Below are positions 8,410 through 17,641 of a DNA stretch of 64,000 bases, piece after piece. The translations under genes and the position numbers were made by a program. The stretch is from assembly GCA_020160805.1 (NCBI GenBank), contig JAIUPO010000002.1:1-64000 (forward strand), read 5' to 3'. Source of the stretch: Actinomycetota bacterium (GTDB lineage: Bacteria; Actinomycetota; Actinomycetes; Actinomycetales; Dermatophilaceae). The notes under the pieces are model-generated. The model saw only the letters and a list, made by a program, of their open reading frames with translations, was not told the origin of the DNA and ran no database searches. The stretch's first letter is position 1. Each line of letters begins with the position of its first letter.

Positions 8410-9530
8410 TCAGTCCTTGGGCAGCGAGGCTCGCTGGCGGACGATCACGGGGTCGTGGCGCAGCTCCGCATACTCCTGCTCGTGCCGCTTGATCACGGCG
8501 AGGGCGGAAAGCGTTGCGCCCCAGTCGAAGCCATGGTGCTTGTGCCAGAAGCGGATGAACTCCCGGAAGACCTCGGTCGCGCGGTCGTAGTGGATGTAGG
8601 GCGGGTCCAGGGCGACCGGCAGGAAGGAGGTCATCATCCACTGCACGATGTGGGGCTCCCACCGTGGAGTGGCCACATCGAGGTAGTGCAGGGCCGCAAT
8701 GAGCAGGGGGTCGAGGATGAACAGCTCATCCGTGTCGACGTCAGCCGTGACGGGCCGGCCGCGGTCTTAGGCAGCGTGCGCAGCAGCATCTCGACGAGAT
8801 CGCGCTGCGCCGGCCAGTTGGGGGTCGGCTTCATCTCGTCCTCGAAGCGGAGGTATTGCGCCATCGCATGCCGGCTCTTGGCGCCCGCCTCGGCCAGCGA
8901 CACCTCTTCGAAAGGCGGCTGCTCGATGCCGGGCACGAAGAGCGCCGCCTTCATCGCCTCCACGGTGCGCGGCATCACGGCGGCGATCTTGAGCGCATCG
9001 CCGAACCGGTGGTCGACATAGAAGGTCACCACGTGATCGCGCACCCCGGCCCCGGCGACCTAGAGCACCCACTGATCACCGAGCCCGTCCGGATCCGGCT
9101 TCACCCACGCCCGGGCGATGTGCAGCTCCCCGAGCCGGGTCACCGACGTGGGCAGGACAGCGTCTCGCGTGCTCAGCTCGGCCCGAATGTATTGCGCCAG
9201 AGCCTCATCCGCGGTCAGCGTCGCAATGCAGTGCAAGAGCGCCGCCGCGTCGGACCCAGGGCTGTCCATCAACCGGTCCACAAAATGCGCCAGGTCGGGA
9301 AATGCTCTGCCGTTCGCCTTGTCCCACAACCGGCCGTCGCGGACGTAGCCCATCATGTAGGAGGCATAGTTCGCCATCGTCACCGGCTCACCGCTCGCCA
9401 GCGCCTCCTGCAGGCTGATCGTGGCGCGGCCGTGGCCGTCGACCCCGGTATGCCGTGCGGTCACCCCCATCGGGCGCGCCGAGCTGTGGTGGTGTCGAGG
9501 ACGTCGGGTGTGGTGCGGCTTCTTGGTCAT
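8410..9530 (-). pseudogene. Decayed tandem paralogue of the DUF6398 protein
   Basis: The segments align in order with the neighbour. MTKKPHHTRRP is the start. AALLHCIATLTADEALAQYI corresponds to TALLHAAAALLDDELLTARI, GAGVRDHVVTFYVDHRFG to GAGVRGSSLVILVDHRLG, and WEPHIVQWMMTSFLPVAL to WEPHDVEWLLTEAVPVAL. A TAG at 9060-9062 lies in frame, where the neighbour has Gln. A frameshift lies near 8765, and the gene stops at 8410 before the DUF6398 domain. It is therefore a duplicated, C-terminally truncated and inactivated copy, upstream of the intact gene on the same strand. Confidence 0.85.
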
Positions 9531-9665
9531 GCCCCAAGGGCACCAGCGAATCCCCGATCGCGCACCCCCACCCGAGCCAGCCTGTGGATAACTCGCACCC
9601 CGGCGTCCGCGCTCCGGGTCCGGTCGGATCCGGTGTGCGCGACGGCACGGCATACGCTCTGAGGT

Positions 9666-10916
9666 ATGGCGCGTCGCTGGCAGATCGTGCGAGTCGAGTT
9701 GGTGGGCGGGCGTGGCGAGCGCTACGACCATCCGCCGGGCCGGGTGCTGATCCTGCCACCGGCGACAACCTTCGCGCAGTTCGCCGAGGCGATCGACACC
9801 GCCTTCGCGCGCTGGGATCGCGCGCACCTGTGCACCTTCACCCTCGCCGACGGGACGACCGTCTGCGGCGAGGATCTGGCCGCCGATCTCGCGTCCACGA
9901 TGGACGGGCCGATCCCGCGGACTCTGCTGTCGTCGGCCAAGGTCAAGGCCACCGTCGCGGCGGGGGAGCAGTTCTCCTATGTCTTCGATCTCGGCGATGA
10001 GTGGACGCATCTGTGCACCATCGAGGGCACCGGCGACCCCGAGGAGTCGTATGGCAGCGTGCCGGATCGCCCTGTCCCCGTGTGGGGTTGGGGCTCCATA
10101 CCCGATCAGTACGGCCGCCGCTGGGCCGATGACAGCGGCGAGGACGACGAGCCCGCGCCGCGCGAAGCCACCCCGCTGACGGATCCGTGGCTGCGCGGAG
10201 AGCGCATGGAGCCCAAGCCACTCGTCGACAACCGTGCCGTCCGGGTCGCCGCGCACGCCCATGACGGCGCGGCCCTCCTCGACGCGCTCACCGATGTCGA
10301 GATCGACTCGGCTCTTCAGCAGATCGGCACGGCCCTGCTGCAGGTGTATGCCCGCGCGTCCGCGCCAACATGCCGGCGGCTCGAGCCCGTCATGATCTCG
10401 GTCCTGAACCGGCTCGAGATCCGGCGGTGGGAGGGCGACGACCTGCTCGCGGCGGAACTGCTGGCCACCGTCAACGGCGAGGAAACCGAGCTGCGGGTTG
10501 TGCCCGTACGTCTGGATGACCTTGAGATCGCATTGTCCACCAACGATTCCGAGCACCCGGGCGGCTATCTCAACACCAATACCGGCGAGGTGGTCCCCGC
10601 GTTCATGATCGACGAGGGATTCTCCGACGAGGTCGTGGATGTCGAAGGTCGACAGTGGATCTATCTCGACCCGCCAGAGAGCCGCACGGGCTGGCGCGAC
10701 ATGGAGGCCTTCGCCGAGACCGTGCTCGACCCCCGGCTGCGCGACCTGCTCCTGCGGGCGATCGCCGGCCGGGGCGCCTTCCGGCGTTTCACGGACGTCC
10801 TGCACCAGGAAGCCGACGAGCCGACCCGCGCCCGGTGGTTCCTCGAGCGCGACGACGCGCTCCTCGGCCGCGCCCGGGAACTGCTGGCGGGTCACGGCAT
10901 ACGACCAGCCCCCTGA
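9666..10916 (+). CDS. pRiA4b ORF-3-like / UPF0158 fusion protein
   Basis: This encodes 416 residues. Residues 1-170 match the plasmid pRiA4b ORF-3 family: WQIVRVEL near the start, then FSYVFDLGDEWTHLCTIE. Residues about 280-410 match UPF0158: GGYLNTNTGEVV, WIYLDPPES, WRDMEAFAETV, and GRGAFRRFTDVL. Neither domain has an established biochemical role. The ATG follows a GAGGT-like stretch. It is divergent from the decayed DUF6398 copy with about 135 bases between, which suggests a shared functional neighbourhood. The gene is intact with ordinary codon use for this DNA. Confidence 0.8.
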   Translation: MARRWQIVRVELVGGRGERYDHPPGRVLILPPATTFAQFAEAIDTAFARWDRAHLCTFTLADGTTVCGEDLAADLASTMDGPIPRTLLSSAKVKATVAAGEQFSYVFDLGDEWTHLCTIEGTGDPEESYGSVPDRPVPVWGWGSIPDQYGRRWADDSGEDDEPAPREATPLTDPWLRGERMEPKPLVDNRAVRVAAHAHDGAALLDALTDVEIDSALQQIGTALLQVYARASAPTCRRLEPVMISVLNRLEIRRWEGDDLLAAELLATVNGEETELRVVPVRLDDLEIALSTNDSEHPGGYLNTNTGEVVPAFMIDEGFSDEVVDVEGRQWIYLDPPESRTGWRDMEAFAETVLDPRLRDLLLRAIAGRGAFRRFTDVLHQEADEPTRARWFLERDDALLGRARELLAGHGIRPAP

Positions 10917-10944
10917 CGGCCGAAGGCCGAGCCGGGTAGCGTGA

Positions 10945-11313
10945 ATGGGCATGATCGAGGCGCGCGAACGGTTGGCGGCGGAGCGCCGGGAGGCGGAGCA
11001 GCGACTGGCCGAGCTCACCGGGAGCTTCGACGATTTCGTTGCGGCCTCCCGGGATTCGAATGCCGATGACGAGCACGATCCCGAGGGCGCCACGATCGCC
11101 TATGAACGCGCGCAGGTCGTTGCGCTGACCCATCAGGTGCGCGAGCACCTTGCTCAGATCGACGCGGCATTCGAGCGCCTGGACGCAGGAACCTACGGAC
11201 GGTGCGAGACCTGCGGCGGTGTCATCGCCGAGGCGCGCCTGGAGGCGCGACCGACTGCGGTGCGATGCATCACCTGTGCGCAGAACTCGCGGCCGGGTCG
11301 GGCCCGACCTTGA
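10945..11313 (+). CDS. DksA/TraR-family C4 zinc-finger protein
   Basis: This encodes 122 residues (or 120 from the ATG at 10951). It has an N-terminal coiled-coil-forming helix of about 35 residues (RERLAAERREAEQRLAEL). A family-typical region follows: LDAGTYGRCETCGGVI, then RPTAVRCITCA. The four zinc ligands are C87, C90, C108 and C111. DksA/TraR proteins bind the secondary channel of RNA polymerase; actinobacterial members are mostly unstudied. Only 28 bases separate it from the fusion gene upstream. Confidence 0.85.
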   Translation: MGMIEARERLAAERREAEQRLAELTGSFDDFVAASRDSNADDEHDPEGATIAYERAQVVALTHQVREHLAQIDAAFERLDAGTYGRCETCGGVIAEARLEARPTAVRCITCAQNSRPGRARP

Positions 11314-11390
11314 CGACTGACCGACCGGTCGCGGACGCTCGGTGGGAACGCTGCGCATACACCCTCGGGAAGCAGGCCTATCGTGAGGCG

Positions 11391-11771
11391 ATGGCCGATC
11401 ACGCGACCCCCAACCTGCCCTCGAGCGACTACGACGCGACCATCGCGTTCTATGCGCGCCTCGGCTTCCAGCCGGGCTATCGCGACGACGGCTGGCTCAT
11501 CCTGGTGCGCGGCGAGTTGGTGCTGGAGTTCTTCCGCTGGCCCGACGTCGATCCCGCGACGAGCAGCTTCAGCTGCTGCCTTCGGCTCGACGACGTCGAC
11601 GCCTTCTATGCCGTATGCCGCGCCGCCGGCCTCCCCGAGACCACGCGCGGCTGGCCTCGCATCCACCCACCCCGCCTCGAGGACTCGGGTATGCGGATCG
11701 GTGCCCTCATCGATCCGGACGGCACCCTGCTGCGCCTGGTCCAGAACCCCGACAGCGACGACCAAGGCTAG
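11391..11771 (+). CDS. VOC-superfamily protein, bleomycin-binding (Ble)-like
   Basis: This encodes 126 residues from MADHATPNLPSSDYDATIAF. It has the Ble/VOC signature: PNLPSSD..ATIAFYARLGF near the N-terminus, then GELVLEFF, and a second beta-alpha-beta unit from about residue 58. It ends DPDGTLLRLVQN. Ble-type proteins are dimers that bind glycopeptide-like antibiotics without modifying them; other VOC proteins are metalloenzymes. Length and the start block favour the Ble subgroup. Its stop overlaps the convergent 11768-15082 gene by four bases. Confidence 0.82.
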   Translation: MADHATPNLPSSDYDATIAFYARLGFQPGYRDDGWLILVRGELVLEFFRWPDVDPATSSFSCCLRLDDVDAFYAVCRAAGLPETTRGWPRIHPPRLEDSGMRIGALIDPDGTLLRLVQNPDSDDQG

Positions 11772-14700
11772 GGCAACCGCACCGTCACCACATCGCCGGC
11801 CCACGACGCGATCGTGGGGGAGGGGTGGCGACGCAGCATACGAATCCGCCTCTGCCACAAGGGAGTCCAGCCGGTCCGCGGGCCAGCCCAGGAGATGATC
11901 CCCAGCGCGGCGGCGCCGGCAGCCAGCGACTGGTCGGCGAGCAGCGCGTCCACGGTCGGCCCGAGTTCGTCGGTGATCTCACCACCGAAGTCGGCAAGGC
12001 AGCGGCCGATCACCGACCGGACGGTCGCGCACCGCAGCGGCTCGTCCACGAGCGCCAGGACCGCGTCCACGTCGAGTTCGGGGTCGCGCCAGTCGATCGC
12101 CCGCGCGGCCAGGGTGAGCGTCACCTCCCGCAGCGAGGGGTGGGCCGCCAGCGTGCCCGCCAGCACGCGGGTGAGGTCTCGGTGATCCGCCTGCTCGGCG
12201 GGCGGATAGGCGGTGACCCCCAAGGCAACCTCGTGGAGGCGTTGCCGTGTCGGCAGATCGAGCCGTGGCCCCACCTCGGGTTCATCGGCGGCGGTGGACA
12301 GGAGGGCCAGCGTCTCGACGGCCTCAACGACCGCTGCAGGATCGGCGCTGCGTCGCAAGCCCTGGCGCAGCGCCTCGACGATGACCGCACCCCCCGGCTG
12401 GCTCGTGTCCGCGGCCAACCCTGCCAACATGGTCATCGCCTCCGGCAGCCACGGCGCCCAGAGTCCGAGGGCGGCGACGGCCTCGGGCAGGACGGGAGTC
12501 GATCCGGGCAGGAGCAGCGCGGCATATCGTCGACGATGGCGCACGGGAAGCTGCGTCGGCTCCGTCTCGAGGAGGGACAACAGGCCGTCGCGACCGAGCC
12601 CGACGACGGCGTCGAGGACATCCCACGACCGCTCGTCATCAAGCCACGCCCGGATGGTGCGCCCGACCGCGAGCCGCACGTCCCGGTGCGTCTGCGGGTC
12701 AAGGCCCACGTAGACCAGGAGATCCAGCGCCGCCGGAGTCCGGATCAGCCCGAGAAGCCGGACCAGTTCCTTGCGCGCGGTCACCTTCGCGGCCGGGTCC
12801 CGCAGCGCGTCCGCGAGCAGGGGCAGGGCCCGGGCGGCGGTGACGTTGCGGAGGCACCGGCCCGCGGCATATATCGCCACGCGGGTTTCATCCCCCGTTC
12901 GTATGGCGAGCAGTCGCCCCAGCGCGTCCCCCGGCCGGTCGGTCCACGCTAGTGCCGCGAGGGCGGCCTCGCGTCGTTCGAGGTGGGGAGACGCCGTGTG
13001 GTGGCCTGCGTAGGCCAGGCCGATGCCCGGGAGGCGGCCGAGCACGCGAATCGCGCGCGTGACCGTCCAGCTCGGGGTGTCCTTCGTGGCGATGGCCGCC
13101 TCAAGGGCGTCGGCATAGGCCGCGACCTGCCGTGGCAGCCAGCGTCCGAAGGGTCCATCGAGCAGCGGCACGAAGCCCGGCTTGCGCCCCCAGAGTCGCC
13201 CTCGCAGCGACCCGCGCTTCCACAGGACCTCCAGCAAGTCCTGCCGGCTGTGACTCAGAGTCCGTTGCACGACCTCAAGAACCGCCAGGGACTCGTCGAT
13301 CCGCAGCGCCTCCTCGACGCGGGCCGACCGGGTTCTCGGGTCCGCAAGCCACAGTTGCGCGGCGGTGCGAACGGTGGCATCACCGGGCGCGCGCAGCGCG
13401 CGCTGCACGAGGACGTCGAGTTCGGGGATCCCACGAGCGCGCTCGCCCAGGGCGTAGGCGAGATCGAAGAGCAGGTGATAGTCGTCTTTCGCCGCGGCGG
13501 TGTGGAGGCGGGGGAGGAAGGCGGTCACGATAACCCGCTCCGTGCCCCGCGGCAGCCCGGCGAACGAGGGAAGCCAGGGCCGGCCGCGGGGCTCGGTCAG
13601 CACATCGATGATGTCGAGACCCTGCCGCACGATCGCCTCATCCGCGTCTCCACGGGCAAGGGCTTCCTCGATGATCCTCCAGACGGTCACCTGTAGCGCG
13701 TGCAGAGTTGCCGGTGAGGTGTCCCGCGCCGCCGCGACCGATCGCGCGAACCCCGCCAGCTCCGCCAACCCGACATCCGCCAGCAGCCGGGGTGACACCT
13801 GTGTCAGCGCGCTGGCGACCGCGAGCCGCACCGGATCCTGCTCATTGCGCAGCAGCGGAAGTCGGCTGAGCGCGCCGGCGAGAGCATCGGGTCGGCGGTC
13901 ACGAGCGCTCGACAACAGGAGCGCGACCTGCGCCGCCGCGCGGTCCTCGGCACGGGCCGCGCGCACCGCGTCGCCCACCTGCTCCGTGGCCTCGGCGGGC
14001 GGCAGCCACGCGCTGTGGCGCAGTCGAACGGAGTCCCGGGTCACGACCTGGCCGAGCCCGATGATCCGTCGTGCCTCCCGGTGTCGCAGGTCCCGGGGGA
14101 GGACCGCGAGAAGTTCGTCTCTCCAGACCCGCTGGCTCGTGCCGATCCCGGCGAAGGCTGCCTCGAACACCGTCGCGCGCTCCGAGGGTGGCATTGCGTC
14201 GAGGAAGGCCGCGAGCAGGTCCTCGCGCTCGCGCAGCCATCGAGCGAGCCGGACGCGATCGTGCGCCGACAGCAGGTGGATATGACGCCGCAGGCCACTT
14301 GGATGCTGTTGTGGCGGAGGGTTGCCGGCTCGGGTCAGCAGAGCTGTCACCCGGTGCGGGTCATGTCGCAGGAGCGCGCCGAGGTGGTCCAGCACGGCGT
14401 GGGGAAGGACACCGGAAGGCCCGTTGCTCTCCAGGAGGGCCGTGACCGCGGCGGGGTCGTGGGCCACCAGCGGCCCCATCGCGGGCGCAGCCCATCTCCA
14501 CCACTGGTCGCGCACCGGCGGCAACGCCGCGGTGGTCGCCTCGCGCAGATGGGCCACGACGAGTCCTGGGTGCCGCGTCGCCAGCGCCCGCACGCTGGGG
14601 ACCAGGTCGGCCAGGTCCGGCAGGTAGCCCGCGGCTACCTCGGCACTCGCCGACGCCAGCAGTCCGGCCCGCTCGCGGTCCTCGAGGTCCAGCCGAATCA

Positions 14701-15082
14701 GGGCGTCCACGATATCGGTGCGCCGCTCCGCGGCCAGCCGCCGGCGCAGGAGTCGGCGGTCGGTGGGTGCGGCCGCGGCATACCCCGTCGTGATGTCCTC
14801 GGTCGCCGCCGGCAACGGCAACGCCCTCGCCGCTGCCCGGGCAATCCGGGGCGTCGGATGCGCACTCAACCGCCGCAATCGGGCCGTGTCCCCCGCCGTC
14901 GCGGCCCCGGTCACCGCGAGCAGCGCGTGATAATCGCTCTCTGCCACAAGCCCATCCAGCACGCGGCCCAGATCCGCAGATTCGCGATGCGTCCGCGCCA
15001 GGTCCACGATCCGCCGGCACCGTGCCGCATGGGTCTCCCGGTCGAGAGCGGCGAGGAGGTCACGCAGGGCGGGCACGGTCAT
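11768..15082 (-). CDS. Very large helical repeat (HEAT-like) protein
   Basis: This encodes 1,104 residues from MTVPALRDLLAALDRETH. The protein is almost entirely alpha-helical with recurring helix pairs rich in Ala, Leu and Arg. Examples are ARALPLLADALRDP..KVTARKELVRLLG and SLAVLEVVQRTLSHSRQDLLEVL, which suggests HEAT/armadillo-like repeats. No catalytic motif or membrane segment is seen. The frame is open 30 codons further upstream, but the upstream part is not protein-like. It is divergent from the J-domain operon, with 88 bases between, so promoters are probably shared. Protein-protein scaffolding is a guess from the fold. Confidence 0.6.
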   Translation of the reverse strand: MTVPALRDLLAALDRETHAARCRRIVDLARTHRESADLGRVLDGLVAESDYHALLAVTGAATAGDTARLRRLSAHPTPRIARAAARALPLPAATEDITTGYAAAAPTDRRLLRRRLAAERRTDIVDALIRLDLEDRERAGLLASASAEVAAGYLPDLADLVPSVRALATRHPGLVVAHLREATTAALPPVRDQWWRWAAPAMGPLVAHDPAAVTALLESNGPSGVLPHAVLDHLGALLRHDPHRVTALLTRAGNPPPQQHPSGLRRHIHLLSAHDRVRLARWLREREDLLAAFLDAMPPSERATVFEAAFAGIGTSQRVWRDELLAVLPRDLRHREARRIIGLGQVVTRDSVRLRHSAWLPPAEATEQVGDAVRAARAEDRAAAQVALLLSSARDRRPDALAGALSRLPLLRNEQDPVRLAVASALTQVSPRLLADVGLAELAGFARSVAAARDTSPATLHALQVTVWRIIEEALARGDADEAIVRQGLDIIDVLTEPRGRPWLPSFAGLPRGTERVIVTAFLPRLHTAAAKDDYHLLFDLAYALGERARGIPELDVLVQRALRAPGDATVRTAAQLWLADPRTRSARVEEALRIDESLAVLEVVQRTLSHSRQDLLEVLWKRGSLRGRLWGRKPGFVPLLDGPFGRWLPRQVAAYADALEAAIATKDTPSWTVTRAIRVLGRLPGIGLAYAGHHTASPHLERREAALAALAWTDRPGDALGRLLAIRTGDETRVAIYAAGRCLRNVTAARALPLLADALRDPAAKVTARKELVRLLGLIRTPAALDLLVYVGLDPQTHRDVRLAVGRTIRAWLDDERSWDVLDAVVGLGRDGLLSLLETEPTQLPVRHRRRYAALLLPGSTPVLPEAVAALGLWAPWLPEAMTMLAGLAADTSQPGGAVIVEALRQGLRRSADPAAVVEAVETLALLSTAADEPEVGPRLDLPTRQRLHEVALGVTAYPPAEQADHRDLTRVLAGTLAAHPSLREVTLTLAARAIDWRDPELDVDAVLALVDEPLRCATVRSVIGRCLADFGGEITDELGPTVDALLADQSLAAGAAALGIISWAGPRTGWTPLWQRRIRMLRRHPSPTIASWAGDVVTVRLP

Positions 15083-15170
15083 ACGGGGAATCGTGGCATG
15101 GCCAGGACTGTGCCAGCGGAACCTATTGCCGCACAATGAAGGCGGTCGGGTTGAGGGGAAGGTATGGCGC

Positions 15171-15917
15171 ATGGGGGATGTGGTTCCGCGGGCCGCGGCT
15201 GACGTTGGGCGGCCGATGACGAGCCCGGTGGCGCCAGCGGGGCAGAGCGTCGATGCCGCTGCCTGGAACGGCGCCTACCTGAGATTCGAGGATCTGGGCG
15301 CCGTCCTGCCTGGCCAGCCGAGCCCGCTCGTGGCGCAGTTGGCGCGGGAGTTGTCCGGTGTGCGCCGATCCGCGGATGGTCGCCACTTCCGGCGGCGTCT
15401 CGGGTGGCGCGCCGAGCGCGGCCGTCTCGTTGTCGTGGAGATGGATCAGCCGCTCGGCCGGCGCGACGATGGCCGGTTCGCACCGATCGGGGGCTGGTCG
15501 ATCACCGACGTTCGGGTCCATCCCGCCCGGGATGTGGCGCGCCGCATCGGCGACGTCCCGGAGGATCCGCCGCCGCCGGTGAGCTTCCCCGGGGCGCCGG
15601 GGGCGACCGGTCCCGAGGGTGATGGGTTGGGCCGGGACGAGACGGACGTGCGTTACCTCCCTCGGGATGTCCGGTCTGGATTCGTCGCGGCCCTCCCCCG
15701 CCCCACGCTGGCGGTCGCCGAGGCGGTCCGATTCTCCGAGGGTGACCGCGTTACGCACCACGTGGTCAACGCTCTGCGTCTCGATGACGGTGCGGCCGTG
15801 GTGATCACAGCCACGAGGCCCGCTGGATCTCGACGCTGGCGAGTGGAGCAGGCATCCTACCGCCTGGCCGGACCGGCGATCGGTGGGCGTGGCAACCTCG
15901 GGGAGTTGGCCCGATGA
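15171..15917 (+). CDS. Hypothetical protein, first gene of the J-domain operon
   Basis: This encodes 248 residues. The ATG at 15171 is preferred because GAGGGGAAGG lies about eight bases upstream; another in-frame ATG lies at 15216. The sequence contains RFEDLGAVLPGQPSPLV, a basic patch GRHFRRRLGWRAERGRL, and a proline-rich linker around residue 140. No family is recognised. There is no signal peptide or membrane helix. Its stop overlaps the J-domain gene by four bases (ATGA), so the two are translationally coupled. Confidence 0.6.
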   Translation: MGDVVPRAAADVGRPMTSPVAPAGQSVDAAAWNGAYLRFEDLGAVLPGQPSPLVAQLARELSGVRRSADGRHFRRRLGWRAERGRLVVVEMDQPLGRRDDGRFAPIGGWSITDVRVHPARDVARRIGDVPEDPPPPVSFPGAPGATGPEGDGLGRDETDVRYLPRDVRSGFVAALPRPTLAVAEAVRFSEGDRVTHHVVNALRLDDGAAVVITATRPAGSRRWRVEQASYRLAGPAIGGRGNLGELAR

Positions 15918-16801
15918 ACCGCAATCTGTATGACGTGCTCAAGGTCGCGCCGGATGCTCCGCCCGAGGTCATCCGCAGCAGCTATCACGCGCTCATGAAG
16001 TCGGCTCATCCCGACCTCGGCGGCGACGCGATGCGCGCTCAGGAGCTGAACGAGGCGCGCGACATCCTCCTCGACCCGGTGGCCCGGGCGGAGTATGACC
16101 GCACGCTCACCTCGACCCCCCTCACCCCGGGGGCCGACCAGGCGGCGGCGCCGCAGGATGCCGCCCCGTCCTGGGGTCAGGAGGCGAGTTGGGACGATCC
16201 GGTTGTGGGCGAGCCGATCGTGCAGGACGTCCCGCGGGGCGACCCGATCCCGAGCGATCCACCCACCCCGGCGCCGGATCAGGCCGTGCCCCCGCCCTAT
16301 AACCCGACCTCGCCGCCGTCCTCCCAGACGCGGCGCCATCCGTCTGGTGTGCCTCCGGGCGGTGGGGAAGGCACCGGGCGGGTGTTCGTGCCGAACGGAC
16401 CCCGGCCGGGCGGAGCCGCGGGGCCGCCGGCGCGGGAGTTGTGGCGCGGCCATACGACCGTGGAACGCGTCACCGCGTGGGCGTGGCTCCTGGTCAGCCT
16501 CGGCGCCCCGATCGGAGCCATCCTCGAAAGCCACGGCGGACGCGGAGGCAATCTGGCCGGCAATCTCGCCTCGTATGCCGTGCTCTTCCTGGTGAGTCTG
16601 CATATCGCCAAAAAGCGACTCACCCGGCCGAAGATCCCCAAACGCTATGTCGTCTGGGTGTTGCTCGCCCTCGGACTGGCCATTGCCGCCTCGACCGATC
16701 GGCCCGAGGGACTCATCGGCACGGCCGTCTTCGGTGCCTGGGCGGCCCTTTATGTTGCCGCCATCGAAACGCGAAGGAGGCGGATGTGGCCAACGAACTG
16801 A
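15914..16801 (+). CDS. Membrane-attached J-domain (DnaJ-like) protein
   Basis: This encodes 295 residues. The J domain occupies residues 4-66: NLYDVLKVAPDAPPEVIRSSY, with the HPD motif at 32-34 (SAHPDLGGD) that stimulates Hsp70 ATPase. A Pro/Gly/Asp-rich linker follows (about 70-175). Hydrophobic segments then lie at about 190-205, 217-232, 243-258 and 266-280. It lacks the G/F, zinc-finger and C-terminal domains of true DnaJ. It is probably an accessory co-chaperone tethered to the membrane. It overlaps both neighbours in the operon. Confidence 0.78.
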   Translation: MNRNLYDVLKVAPDAPPEVIRSSYHALMKSAHPDLGGDAMRAQELNEARDILLDPVARAEYDRTLTSTPLTPGADQAAAPQDAAPSWGQEASWDDPVVGEPIVQDVPRGDPIPSDPPTPAPDQAVPPPYNPTSPPSSQTRRHPSGVPPGGGEGTGRVFVPNGPRPGGAAGPPARELWRGHTTVERVTAWAWLLVSLGAPIGAILESHGGRGGNLAGNLASYAVLFLVSLHIAKKRLTRPKIPKRYVVWVLLALGLAIAASTDRPEGLIGTAVFGAWAALYVAAIETRRRRMWPTN

Positions 16802-17496
16802 CCGCCCATGACTCGGCGATCTGGCGCACCGTCTGGATCAACGACCTCATCGATGCCGGGTCCTTCCACACGGTGCCCGCGTCGCCGACCACCTTCGCGC
16901 CCTATCTCGGTCAGAGTGAGCGCGTCGTCGCGGGCGGCCCCTACACGTTGTACGACTTCGTCTCGGCGGGCGATGGCAGCTATATCCACAAGAGCGGCGG
17001 CGGCTTCTTCATGCTGGGCGGAGCGGGGATGATGGCCGTGGGAGCCGGGGCGATGCTGGCCGGGGCCGCCTTCCGCGGGATCGGCAACGCCAATCGCAAG
17101 GCCGAGGCGGAGGCGCTGGCTCAGCGGCGCTGGCGCGTCGCCGGGTCGGGCGTGGTGCACGTGTCGCAGTACGGCTTCTATCTGCATGACCCCAACGGGC
17201 TCCACGCGTGGAGTTGGGAACCCATCCGCTCGGCGGAGCTGCTGGCACCGCGGACGGTCACCTGCGCCGGTGACTCCGACCGAGGCCCGATCCAATGGAT
17301 CGTCGAATCCGACTGGGCTGAGCTGATTTTCAGCTTTTGGGCGCGCATCCGACACCCGGCGCATCCGCAGTTCCAATCGGGCACGTGGGTGCCACCGGGG
17401 TGGAGTCAGCGGGTGCTCGATTCCTCGTATGACCTGCCTCGGCTCGCCACGGGGCGCTGGGCCCACCTCCTGCCCGGCCCACGCGACTCCGTGTGA
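16786..17496 (+). CDS. Hypothetical protein with central hydrophobic hairpin
   Basis: This encodes 236 residues from GTG. AAGGAGG lies five bases upstream, inside the end of the J-domain gene, giving a 16-base overlap. There is a glycine-rich hydrophobic segment at residues 70-100 (GGGFFMLGGAGMMAVGAGAM) and a soluble C-terminal region with WRVAGSGVVHVSQYGFYL and WVPPGWSQRVLDSS. No family is recognised. The overlap implies co-production with the J-domain protein. The stop codon lies within the first unit of a 20-base tandem repeat. Confidence 0.6.
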   Translation: MANELTAHDSAIWRTVWINDLIDAGSFHTVPASPTTFAPYLGQSERVVAGGPYTLYDFVSAGDGSYIHKSGGGFFMLGGAGMMAVGAGAMLAGAAFRGIGNANRKAEAEALAQRRWRVAGSGVVHVSQYGFYLHDPNGLHAWSWEPIRSAELLAPRTVTCAGDSDRGPIQWIVESDWAELIFSFWARIRHPAHPQFQSGTWVPPGWSQRVLDSSYDLPRLATGRWAHLLPGPRDSV

Positions 17497-17550
17497 ACCC
17501 GGCCGCGTCTGTGTGAACCGAGCCGCGTCTGTGTGAACCCGGGCCGCTCC
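17491..17550. repeat. Three tandem 20-base units at the operon end
   Basis: Units start at 17491, 17511 and 17531; each begins GTGTGAACC and continues CGGCCGCGTCT or a close variant. The first unit contains the TGA stop of the upstream gene (17494-17496). The repeat lies in the gap between converging genes. Confidence 0.85.
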
Positions 17551-17607
17551 GTGGCTCGCCGTGAACGGGAAGCCGACGAGATCGCCGATCTGGCTGGGCG
17601 GTCCCGG

Positions 17608-17641
17608 GTGGCGGAGGTTCAGGAGTGGCGGAGGTTCAGGA
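17608..17641. repeat. Perfect 17-base tandem duplication
   Basis: GTGGCGGAGGTTCAGGA occurs at 17608-17624 and again at 17625-17641. The second copy runs into the last codons of the minus-strand gene ending at 17636. Confidence 0.85.

Noticed and set aside
9060..11093. Long minus-strand frame of 677 codons covering 9060-11093
   Set aside because: Its upstream two thirds is antisense to the clearly coding fusion and DksA/TraR-like genes; only the part below 9530 is real, as the DUF6398-type pseudogene.
17491..17550. Possible CRISPR-like array
   Set aside because: Units are contiguous 20-base repeats without spacers, and no cas genes are present.
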